Translations under genes and position numbers: made by a program
DNA from: Tilletia caries
Taxonomy: Eukaryota > Basidiomycota > Exobasidiomycetes > Tilletiales > Tilletiaceae
NCBI GenBank assembly: GCA_032718865.1
Contig: JALUTQ010000037.1
Span: 248,001 to 312,000 of the forward strand
Length of the DNA: 64,000 nucleotides
Reading direction: 5' to 3'
The notes under the pieces: model-generated
Told to the model about the DNA's origin: nothing
Database searches by the model: none
What the model saw: only the letters and a program-made list of their open reading frames with translations
In this document: positions 31,101 through 39,296 of the stretch, piece after piece
How positions within the stretch are numbered: the stretch's first letter is position 1
Layout of the letters: every line of letters begins with the position of its first letter

Positions 31101-33130
31101 ATGCCTCATAACGCCAGCGACAACTCCAACGGAGAAGACGAAGACGCTCCAGTTCAAATCTTTGGGGAGCCGACATGGACGCCTCAAGGATGGTCATTGT
31201 CTCCCACTCGCATGCTCGAGGCTGCGGAGCTGTCCATTCGGCTATACAGCGAAGGCCAGCCCGACGTCACTGCAAGAATCCACGCGGTCTGGCAAACCCA
31301 TCTGAACGAGGACGACAACCCTCAAGCTGCTCATTACAGAGCCCTGGAGGTCAGCACCGACCGCCTTTCCGACGACCTCAAGGACGAGTTGGTGCTGGTG
31401 CACAACCTCTTGGTCACGTGGAACGACACCCACGAGCGTCTCGGCCGAGTCCCATGGCCGGCGGGCGAGCAAGACGCCGGATCCCCAGATCCCCGTCCCC
31501 CACCAACAGCAGCTTCTTCCTCCTCACGTCGGGCGGAGAAACGTCGCATCGACGTGTCCCCTCCGCTGCAGGGCCAGCCGGCAGGAAAGCGCGGTCGGAC
31601 AGCAGAGGAACCCAGCGCCTCAGATCCGGAAGCACCGGCTTCGCGGCCCGACGGCAAACGCAAGACGGTGCTGATTCACAGGGGGGTCAGCAGCTCGGAG
31701 GGAGCAGGATCGCTGCGACCGCCCAAGAAGACCATCAAGAAGCTCGTCGAACTCGACTTCGTTCATCTCTGGCTTCTCAGCAAAGAGGCGTGTCGGCGCG
31801 CGGCGGAGAAGGAGACAGGCTTCAAGAAGCCAATGATGCAGAACACCGACGGAAGCTTCGTGGAGGTGGACGAGGCATGCCCCGAAGGGTACGTCTCAGA
31901 GGGAGAACTCGATTGGATTCTGTGGAACGAATGCACAAAGATGCGTGAGTAGTAGATCTCCCCTTCCCCTTCCCCGCTTTCCCTTTCGCAGCAGCTGCCG
32001 ACGTGCGCCAATGCAGCCTCACTTCCGTTGAAGAGGAGGTCGGCCGACGTGCCGTAAGGGGCTAAGGGCCTGGCCTTCGTGCTGTCGTGCCAGTAGAGCA
32101 GGACCACACCTGACACCGCACAGAAACATCAGCTGCGTAGTCAGGAGGGGAGATGCGCCGACGAGCGTAGCTTTGATGAGCATGGTTGCCGACGAGCATA
32201 GCGCCGACGAGCTTGCCTGTGTCGACGAACACTGCGTGCCATTCGCAATGTGCACTGGCCCTCGAGCATATGTGCAGTGTGCATTGAAATGGCCGGTGCA
32301 GATGAATCCGGGGTGGAGCGTTCATACTGCGAAGGCACGAATCTGACACCTTTTAACTCTATTTCCTCTCATTTGTGATGTAACAGAAGAGACCCTCATG
32401 GCAGAACACGACGTAGACGACGACGTTCAGGAGATGTTCAAGGCGGCGCATCGCACCGTCTTCAACCACAACCTCGCCGAGTCTCAGCGCGCCGCGCTGC
32501 AGAAATACTACGCTTGGAACCGGAGCACATGGTGCAGACGGTATCAGTTAATCGTGAACTCCGGGTCAACAGACCCTATATTCGACCTCGCGGTGGTCGA
32601 TTCGGCCGATTTCGACGTCTACGTCAGAGAGGAGGAGACTCGCGCTCGCCAGGAGCAGAAGGCGAAGCTTGCGGCCATGCAGGCCAAGATGGATCAGATC
32701 CTGGCCGCCTCCTCAGCTCGAAGTTCCGACGTGTACGCCCCCCCTACCCGCAATACAAACCCGCCGTCCTCGTCGTCGAGGTATCCCAAGGCGAAGCGGC
32801 ACGGGGAGCGTGGTTCGTTTCGGACCGAAATTGCCGGTGTCGCCGGCACGGCGAGGCTGTACGCCTGCGCACGATGCGGAGGAAGGGCAAGGCACGACGT
32901 CGGACGGTGCGACAAGACCCACTTCGTCAAGGCCAGCTGCGCGACCTACGAGACTATCACACACCGCGACAAGGCCGAAGGACCCCCTCGTCTTCAAGGA
33001 CAGCGGGACCCCCGTCTGCCTCAACTTCAACGGTGGGCGAGCCTGCAATCACAAAGGCTGCCCCGGTCATCGGTGCTCTCTCTGCGGCGTGCCAACGCAT
33101 GGCGCTCAGGCTTGCGGGCGCTCAGAATGA
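31101..33130 (+). CDS. Ngaro Gag-like protein with zinc knuckle, spliced, frameshifted in this copy
   Basis: The first exon starts MPHNASDNSNGEDEDAPVQI (31101) and ends at 31944. A 442-nt GTGAGT..CAG intron (31945-32386) joins it in frame to QETLMAEHDVDDDVQEMFK. The second part holds AYVREEETRARQEQ-like coiled-coil residues and ends with a Cys/His cluster, CNHKGCPGHRCSLC, before a TGA at 33130. An extra C in a C run near 32988 breaks the frame here; copy 2 has the shorter run. If the intron is not removed, two separate ORFs result. Probable nucleocapsid function, inferred from the zinc knuckle. Confidence 0.65.
32156..32220 (+). repeat. 15-bp minisatellite within Ngaro intron
   Basis: Degenerate units of GCGCCGACGAGCGTA. 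Copy 2 (61973-62060) carries two extra units, a 30-bp length difference. Confidence 0.7.
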
Positions 33131-34922
33131 GCTCCCTCCCCGGCCCTCTCCTCTCACGCTCAAGGCGGACGCCTGGGCCCGCGTCCTGGACGGTCTTGGG
33201 CTCGGTGATCGATATGCGGATGTGGTTCGTGGTTTGCGCGAAGGATTCGATCTTGAAATTCCTCGCATCATCACCACGGCGGTCGCAAGTAACGCTCCGT
33301 CCGCGACAATCCACCGCCTCGCCCTCGGCGAGATCATCCTCAAAGAACGGCAAAGGGGGGCGTACATTGGCCCGTTCCAAGATCCTGCCGATGTACAAGA
33401 CATCCTCCACAACCCCTTCCAATCCATGCCCCTTTCTCTTATTCCCAAGCCCCCAGACAAATTCAGACTCATACAGAACTTCTCTGCCAACGTCGGCGGC
33501 TCTCAGGCGACCAACGATCTTATTCCTCGTTCTTGGGCTACCACATGGTCAACCTTCCGACAGATCGTCGGCAACATTCTCTCCCTGCCACCCGAGTCCG
33601 AAGCGTGCACTCGCGACGTTGATTCTGCCTACCGACTACTCCCCATACATCCTTCTCAGTGGCCGGCCTTCGTCCTTCGCACGGAAGAAGGCTTCTTCAT
33701 CGACACCCGCGTCTCGTTTGGCGTCGGCCCGGGAACAGGCGTGTTTGGGCGGGTCGGCGAAGCCGCCCTCGACGTCTTTCGGGCTCGAGGATTCGGGCCC
33801 CTTGGACGATGGGTCGACGATATCCTCTTCCTCAGAGCCCGCCACGACTCTGTCACTCGCATCAGTGCTCAAAGAGCCGAGCTTAACGCGTCTCTGGACC
33901 AGCAGCCCTTTCTTCGGCGTGGGGCTAAGTGGTGGGTCGACGGAGAGGGTCGAAAGGACGATGAATCATATGAGTACCCACTTCGGTCGTCAACAGAAGC
34001 AGGTCGCTCCGACGGCTGGCACTACGGGGACGAAGAGATCGCAGCTCTGGCCGACGATCTTGGCCTCCCCCTGCACAAGCCCACACCATGGTCCTCCATC
34101 TTTGCGTACGCAGGATACGTGTTCAACATCTTCGACCGACGGGCAGGCCTGCCAGCCAGCAAGGTTGCCAGGTACCGAGGCGATCTCGACTTCTGGCTCT
34201 CCAGCCCTACTCACAGGCTGGACGATGCGCAGCGACTCCTCGGCCGCCTCCTCCATGCCTCTCCCATTGTACTCGATGCTTCCCGTCACCTCACCCGCCT
34301 CATCGGTTTCATCAACATTGCGATGCGGAGCAACGCGCATGCACGGGCGGAACGTCATGGGGGTACCGCCCTGGACGAGGACGTACGGTGGTGGAGAGAG
34401 CGGCTCAGTGGGGAAGAGGTCTGGCGCTCCATTGCCGAGTATGCTCCCCAGGACATCAACCTTTACGTCGATGCATCCTCGGACTGGGGCGTCGGGATTT
34501 GGTGGAACGGCTGCAGCGCAGCGTATCGCCTTCGATCGGACTGGCGATCGCGTGAGAACGGCAGAGACATCCAGTTTGCCGAAGCTTTGGCCATTGAGGT
34601 CGGCCTCCTCCACGTGTTCTCAACCGGTCTTCGCTCCGCCGCTCTCATCGTGTACACTGACAACACCGGAGTTCAATTCGGCGTCCCACGCGGACGCATG
34701 CGGAACGCGGCCGCGACCATTGTCATCGAGCGCCTCCACGAGCTCCAGGTCAAGCACGACGTGGTCATTCACACTCGCCGGGTCACATCGGCCGACAATC
34801 CTGCCGATGGCCCCAGTCGAGGGGTCCTCAATGAACCACCGCTTCCGAACATCATCCTCCCAGCCCACGTTGCCGCAGAGTTCGGTATGGACCGGTCGTC
34901 GCGCTCGACCAGACGAAGGTGA
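33099..34922 (+). CDS. Ngaro reverse transcriptase-RNase H
   Basis: ATG at 33099 (MALRLAGAQNELP) overlaps the Gag-like ORF by 32 nt. RT motifs: FRLIQNFSANVGG, CTRDVDSAYRLLPI (first catalytic Asp), FGVGPGTGVFGR, and GRWVDDILFLRA (catalytic DD). RNase H motifs: INLYVDASSDWGVGIWW, FAEALAIEV, IVYTDNTGVQFG and SADNPADGPSRG. The WVDD form of the YxDD box and the DASxxGxG RNase H are typical of DIRS/Ngaro RTs. Intact in this copy, 607 aa. Confidence 0.92.
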   Translation: MALRLAGAQNELPPRPSPLTLKADAWARVLDGLGLGDRYADVVRGLREGFDLEIPRIITTAVASNAPSATIHRLALGEIILKERQRGAYIGPFQDPADVQDILHNPFQSMPLSLIPKPPDKFRLIQNFSANVGGSQATNDLIPRSWATTWSTFRQIVGNILSLPPESEACTRDVDSAYRLLPIHPSQWPAFVLRTEEGFFIDTRVSFGVGPGTGVFGRVGEAALDVFRARGFGPLGRWVDDILFLRARHDSVTRISAQRAELNASLDQQPFLRRGAKWWVDGEGRKDDESYEYPLRSSTEAGRSDGWHYGDEEIAALADDLGLPLHKPTPWSSIFAYAGYVFNIFDRRAGLPASKVARYRGDLDFWLSSPTHRLDDAQRLLGRLLHASPIVLDASRHLTRLIGFINIAMRSNAHARAERHGGTALDEDVRWWRERLSGEEVWRSIAEYAPQDINLYVDASSDWGVGIWWNGCSAAYRLRSDWRSRENGRDIQFAEALAIEVGLLHVFSTGLRSAALIVYTDNTGVQFGVPRGRMRNAAATIVIERLHELQVKHDVVIHTRRVTSADNPADGPSRGVLNEPPLPNIILPAHVAAEFGMDRSSRSTRRR

Positions 34923-36204
34923 CGATGCGCCTCGTGCTGAGAAGATCAGGGTCATCGCGCAGTCTCAGACGTCGCGTCCATCAATTGTGGCATTGCGGTC
35001 AGCTCGTCAAGTGCTGGCATCAAAACCAGCACTGCCGCACCCTGATGCAAACTCCAATCGGCGCCGCTTTATTCCCCAGCCGTTGAAGATTGCGCCTTCG
35101 CCGCTGCGTCCTGCTGTGCTGGCCCCACAGCGACTGGCATCGTGGCGTCCAGTCGCAGCTCTCACGAGCACGAACCTGTCGCCTGAAGAAGCGTCTTCGG
35201 TCAGTCTCGCCATGGCTACCTCCTATGCGGAGGATACGCGGAGCTCGTACGGTTCCGGTATGGCTCGTTGGCACCTGTGGTGCGATGACAGAGGCGTCCC
35301 TGAACAACTTCGGTGCCCGGCTCCCGCAGAGCTTCTGGAATATTTCATCATTCAGCATGCAGGCAACTTCTCCTCCGACACCATCAGCACGTGGCTTTCC
35401 GGCCTTCGAGCATGGCATCGTGTTTGGAATCAACCTTGGCCCGCAGGCGACATGCGTCGCTCGGAGCTTGTCCGCTTTGCCGCCCTCCAGACCCCTGCGG
35501 AAAGTCGTAGGCCAGCCCGTCCACCAGTCACACTCGAATGGCTCTCCGCCATTCTCAAGGTTGCCAAGCTCAACAACCCTGGAGACGTGGCAACGGCAGC
35601 AGCAGCAGCCACTGCGTTCTGGGGATTGCTTCGGCTTGGCGAAGCCACCTGCTCGAAGAAAGGATTTGATGCACGTAAAGACGTTTCTCGCCGTGGATTG
35701 ACCTTTGCGTCGGCGTTCGGCGGTTCATTCACGGCCACCCTTGCCCTTCCTTTCACAAAAACCCACCCAAATGGTCAGAAGGTCGTCCTTGTCGAACGGC
35801 CTGCCTCGGTCGATCCCCTGCTCTGGTTGAGACGCCATCTCGCTCTCAACAGTGTCCCTGAGGACGCAACACACAGTCTCTTTGCGTTCCGACGTGAAGG
35901 CGGTGTGACGCAGATGCGACGGTCTATGTTGACGTCCCGCCTCAAAATCCTGACTCGACGTGCCAAGCTGCCGGTATTGGACGGTCACAGCTTTCGGATT
36001 GGGGGTTGTACTGAGCTTCTTCGCGCCGGAAACGCGTTCGATGACGTGCGAGTACACGGTCGGTGGTCCAGCGAAGCCTGGCAACGCTATGTTCGGGATC
36101 ACGCCGAAATTATGGCACCCCGGCTACACCTCGACGACGCGGCATTATCGCGCATAGTCGAAGTCGAACGGGAGCAGGACGTGGGCCCGCGCGCCGGTGA
36201 CTAA
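34831..36204 (+). CDS. Ngaro tyrosine recombinase
   Basis: The frame overlaps the RT end by 92 nt; ATG at 34831 (MNHRFRTSSSQP) is the nearest in-frame start. The core shows the catalytic set: Arg in GLLRLGEAT, HSFRIGG (H-x-x-R), HGRWSSEAWQRYVR with the nucleophile Tyr. An N-terminal SAM-like DNA-binding region (SYGSGMARWHLWCDDRGVP) precedes it. It integrates the circular DNA form and replaces the DDE integrase of LTR elements. Intact, about 457 aa. Confidence 0.9.
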   Translation: MNHRFRTSSSQPTLPQSSVWTGRRARPDEGDDAPRAEKIRVIAQSQTSRPSIVALRSARQVLASKPALPHPDANSNRRRFIPQPLKIAPSPLRPAVLAPQRLASWRPVAALTSTNLSPEEASSVSLAMATSYAEDTRSSYGSGMARWHLWCDDRGVPEQLRCPAPAELLEYFIIQHAGNFSSDTISTWLSGLRAWHRVWNQPWPAGDMRRSELVRFAALQTPAESRRPARPPVTLEWLSAILKVAKLNNPGDVATAAAAATAFWGLLRLGEATCSKKGFDARKDVSRRGLTFASAFGGSFTATLALPFTKTHPNGQKVVLVERPASVDPLLWLRRHLALNSVPEDATHSLFAFRREGGVTQMRRSMLTSRLKILTRRAKLPVLDGHSFRIGGCTELLRAGNAFDDVRVHGRWSSEAWQRYVRDHAEIMAPRLHLDDAALSRIVEVEREQDVGPRAGD

Positions 36205-36224
36205 CCATATCTGGTGGTTGGGAA

Positions 36225-36354
36225 GGGCGGCCCACTCTCGAGCTCGGCCTCAAAATATATACGCCCGCGCCCGCCCACCTGCGGTGGGTTATTCCCGTAC
36301 TTCCTCTCTCACGACTACGAACGGAGGCACTCAAGAAGACTGCGGGTGTGCAGC
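36225..36354 (+). repeat. Ngaro B1 repeat
   Basis: 130 bp from GGGCGGCCCACTCTCG to GGGTGTGCAGC, repeated at 36813-36942. A2 follows directly. Confidence 0.92.
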
Positions 36355-36610
36355 TGTGCCGGTTGCGGAGATACGACGCTCCGTCGGCTGCACCCAAGTC
36401 GGGCGTCGAGCAGCCGAAGGCAGTGTGATCTCGGAGCGTTCCAACTCGTTGGAAAATTCTCTGCACCTCCCCCTCTCCTCTCAGCAGAAGAGGAAACGCA
36501 GATCCATCACCACCTCGTCCTCCTCGCTCTCTTCCACTGCCTCTCGGGTCCTCGACACTTCCTGAGCGTGTAACGGTCTTCGTGGAGTCGACTCCGTCTC
36601 GTTGCGTTTT
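36355..36610 (+). repeat. Ngaro A2 repeat
   Basis: Second copy of A1, directly joined to B1. A 202-bp non-coding spacer (36611-36812) separates it from B2. Confidence 0.92.
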
Positions 36611-36812
36611 TGTTTTTCTCCCACCCTCCACACCCTCTTCTCGCATCGTTTCTCGTGACCCGTCTCGCTCGCAACGTTTCTTTTTCACTTTCTCAAGTCG
36701 CTCGACTTACATTCTCGATGCGTTCACGTTTCATTTCTCTTGGCGCCGGCTTATTGTCCTATGTACATACGTGCTTCCATATGCCTTGCCTCGAGAGTGG
36801 CCCACCCACCCA

Positions 36813-36942
36813 GGGCGGCCCACTCTCGAGCTCGGCCTCAAAATATATACGCCCGCGCCCGCCCACCTGCGGTGGGTTATTCCCGTACTTCCTCTCTCAC
36901 GACTACGAACGGAGGCACTCAAGAAGACTGCGGGTGTGCAGC
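36813..36942 (+). repeat. Ngaro B2 repeat, element 3' end
   Basis: Second copy of B1. It ends at GTGCAGC, where the interrupted Tc1/mariner-like terminal repeat resumes with TTTTGCATC. Confidence 0.92.
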
Positions 36943-36960
36943 TTTTGCATCTTGCTGTAT

Positions 36961-37029
36961 GCATAGGTCAGTGATCCTCGGCTCTTTAGCTCCCTGAGTC
37001 TCAAGCACACTGATTCATAGGACACGCAC
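36961..37029. other. Remaining HIBADH intron sequence
   Basis: Sequence between the TA target copy at 36958-36959 and the splice donor at 37029 on the minus strand. It joins in frame with the exon at 28698. Confidence 0.55.
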
Positions 37030-37236
37030 CGGTTGACGTGTTCAAGATGTGTGCGAGCACTTGTGGATTTAGGCCGGGTGCCTGCCCTATAGAAGCATCG
37101 CCTCAGCTGTCTGTGGTACTGGAAAAAAAGTGATCAGCAGGTTTATACAAGCTGAATCATACGGGCTGCTGGTCACTCACCCCAAGCATGCTGATGCCGA
37201 GGAGAAGGTTGTTACACAATTTTGCGATGAGGCCGC
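37030..37236 (-). pseudogene. 3-hydroxyisobutyrate dehydrogenase, internal exons
   Basis: Two exons on the minus strand: 37236-37181 (SGLIAKLCNNLLLGISMLG) and 37081-37030 (APGLNPQVLAHILNTST). KLCNN...LLGISM is the conserved active-site helix with the catalytic Lys of the beta-hydroxyacid dehydrogenase family. The N-terminal Rossmann exons are not found; a dispersed repeat begins at 37295 where they should be. Confidence 0.65.
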
Positions 37237-37294
37237 TCTGCAAGTATCAAAAGGGGAATCAGCGAATCAGCCAAGTTCGACAATGGAGAGTGAG

Positions 37295-37893
37295 CGAGGC
37301 GTTCAGGTCGAGATGAGATTTTCTTTCACGCGCATGGTCAATTTTACGTTTTGACCCGCTCTGACCCCCGAGAAGCATCGTCTGGCTGGAATCAGACCAT
37401 CACGATCTTGCTTGTGTAAGCAGTAAGGCAGCACCGTCGGAAGGATGAGACGCTCTATGGACGTGTTGATGTTTCTATTGCGGGTGCAAAATGGGAGTGA
37501 GCGAGTGAGTCGACTCTGCCTTTGACGCTTTGACCCCTAAAGAGGGCCTGGTACGACGTGGTGAGCAGCCAAAGGCACCAGGGATTGGTTGGTGCTTGGT
37601 GGCCCAGCAACAATGCGTGTTGCGTATATATATCTGTGACTGCGAAGGTTTTCATAGGACACAGCTGTTTAGCATAGGTGGTATTCAGTGTTGCTGTCAA
37701 GAAGCGCGTCCTCCTAGTACAAGACTGGGACCAGTTTCTGTCCGGCCGTGGGTTCGAACACTTCCGCGGTTGGACTTTTTGTTCAAGTTCACAATTTATT
37801 TTATTTTCAGGCCCAGCTGGCCACGGGCCTACGCTGGCCACGTCGTTGAATTCTTTTGGACCCCCTCACTCCCTTCAAACGACGTCCTCCATG
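37295..37893 (+). repeat. ~600-bp dispersed repeat, copy 1
   Basis: Nearly identical to 46370-46976 in the same orientation; small indels near the left end and near position 37465. It contains a B-box-like GTGGGTTCGAACAC followed shortly by TTTTT, suggesting pol III origin, but no complete tRNA fold. Possible SINE or LTR fragment. Confidence 0.7.
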
Positions 37894-38234
37894 TCCGCCT
37901 GGACGCATCGCAAACCCCACCAGACGATGAACGATTGGAGCGCAGAGCACAGCGCGGTATGCAGAGACTCGGCCGTGACCTTCGTTTTGAATCTTGCGCG
38001 GGCGAAAGTGGCGGGCGCAAAGGTAGGGGGACAACTGACCTCTCTCTCGGCTTCGACTCGACTCACCTTCGTCTCTTCTTCTCTCTCTTATTTTTCTTTC
38101 AGCAGGGTGTTACTTCCCCTCTTTTCTTCTCATCGACAGTATAAGCCTTGACGGCCCTCACCGCGTGTTCATGTTTCCGGATCTTCCCTCCCCCTTCTCC
38201 TCTCAGGATTTCCCCCTCTTCCCCTCTATGCTTC
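37894..38234. other. Region without a confident gene
   Basis: Short frames only, preceding the ppo-like exons. Pyrimidine-rich from 38060 to 38250. Confidence 0.3.
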
Positions 38235-38880
38235 TCCAACTTTCACCACTCGCTCAGGACCTCTCTCGTGGCTTGTATCAACAACACCACATCCTACTCC
38301 GACCTCTCGACTCGGCACGGCAACGACGCCCACGAGCAAACCCAGTCCACACTTACGACAATGGTCGCATCTCGCCGGATGCGATTGCCAGCGGCTGCAT
38401 CATGAGGGTAAGCCCAAGTCTCATCGAGCATCACCAAATGTTGCAAGCTGACACGGTTGTCACTTCGCAGATGCCTCCTCCTGAGATTACTGTCCTGCTC
38501 CTTTTTTCCCGTCACCACAATTACATCGCAGAGCACTTGCTAGATGGTAAGTTGTGATCCTGTCGGCTCTCTTTTGCAAAGAACCGTCTCGATTCTTACT
38601 AGTCGACTTGTTTCCGCCTTGTCAAGTCAGCGAGAGTGGAAAGTACGTCCGCGACACGTCGAAGCTGGACGAAGCTAAGAGGAAGTGGCAGGACGAGGAC
38701 ACCTTCCAGCTCAGTCGCAACATCAATGTGAGTATCATGACTCATACCTCAAATGACACAGTTCCGAGATGCGTCGCCTTCCTGTCCTTATTCTAGGTTG
38801 CCTTCCTCGCACAGTATGTCCTGATGGACTACATCAGTGGCATTCTCAACACGTTGAGAGCCAACAGTGAGTGATGATTG
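38235..38880 (+). pseudogene. ppo-like fatty-acid dioxygenase, N-terminal part
   Basis: Exons read INNTTSYSDLSTRHGND, TYDNGRISPDAI, MPPPEITVLLLFSRHHNYIA, KRKWQDEDTFQLSRNIN and VAFLAQYVLMDYISGILNTL. FSRHHNYIAEHLL and DYISGIL match the haem-peroxidase (cyclooxygenase-like) domain of psi-factor-producing oxygenases/linoleate diol synthases, which make oxylipins. A one-base frame break lies between DAHEQTQ and TYDNG near 38345. The rest of the gene is displaced to 44640 by a retroelement. Confidence 0.72.
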
Positions 38881-39296
38881 CTGCTCTTGTCTTATCCTCA
38901 CCGACTAAGTAGCCTCGCCTTGCTCGCTCAGTGATGTGGCCACGTGTAACGTTTCTAATTGTAACTGGTTCTGGTCTGGATACATGCGCCTATGCACAGC
39001 GTGTGCAGTGAGGGTTGGGTAAGAGCGTTCCCGCTCGCACGTCGATGCAGTCTGACCCGGAGCGTACCTCTCCGCGATAGCTCGCTCGGGAGCAGACTGT
39101 CACGACGTGCACCCCCCTCAGGCGCTCCAATGCGTGCAGATCGCGGGCACTGAGGAGAACTTGTGGTGTTCGAGGCGGAAAAAATTGAGGCTGGAGACTG
39201 ACGAAACTTGCGGGTCGATACCGAATGGCAGAAAATGAGGTCGAAGTCGATCTGACTGGAACGAAACTGGACACCGCATGGCGACATCTTCGTCAG

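Larger units (their letters stand above)
30825..36942 (+). mobile_element. Ngaro-type tyrosine-recombinase retroelement, copy 1, 6,118 bp
   Basis: It has the split direct repeat layout A1 (30825-31080), ORFs, B1 (36225-36354), A2 (36355-36610), B2 (36813-36942). B1 and A2 abut exactly and A1/A2 and B1/B2 are nearly identical. ORFs encode a zinc-knuckle Gag-like protein, RT-RNase H and a tyrosine recombinase. It inserted in the right inverted repeat of the Tc1/mariner-like element without duplicating target bases (CCAAACA^TTTT), as expected for recombinase-mediated integration. A second copy starts at 61392. Confidence 0.92.
28710..36957. mobile_element. Tc1/mariner-like element with ~140-bp inverted repeats, interrupted by Ngaro insertion
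   Basis: The left end CAGCAAGATGCAAAATG (28710) is preceded by TA (28708-28709). The right end is split: 30690-30824 continues into 36943-36957 and is followed by TA (36958-36959). Joining these two pieces restores an inverted repeat of about 140 bp matching the left end. TA duplication plus CAG-starting ends indicates the Tc1/mariner superfamily. Its own length is about 2,130 bp once the Ngaro element (30825-36942) is removed. It holds a truncated HTH-like reading frame and fused host-gene fragments (AAT, SEC61) and sits in a HIBADH intron. Confidence 0.8.

Noticed and set aside
32398..36204. Single 1,268-aa polyprotein spanning Gag, RT region and recombinase
   Set aside because: The frame is open by chance across the RT region; RT and RNase H motifs are in another frame.
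37700..37800. tRNA gene in the dispersed repeat
   Set aside because: B-box-like GGTTCGAAC and a T run are present, but no acceptor or anticodon stem could be formed.
38880..39290. Terminal A/B repeats of the second tyrosine-recombinase element
   Set aside because: Compared by eye with 44457-44640 in both orientations; only about 10-bp matches were found.
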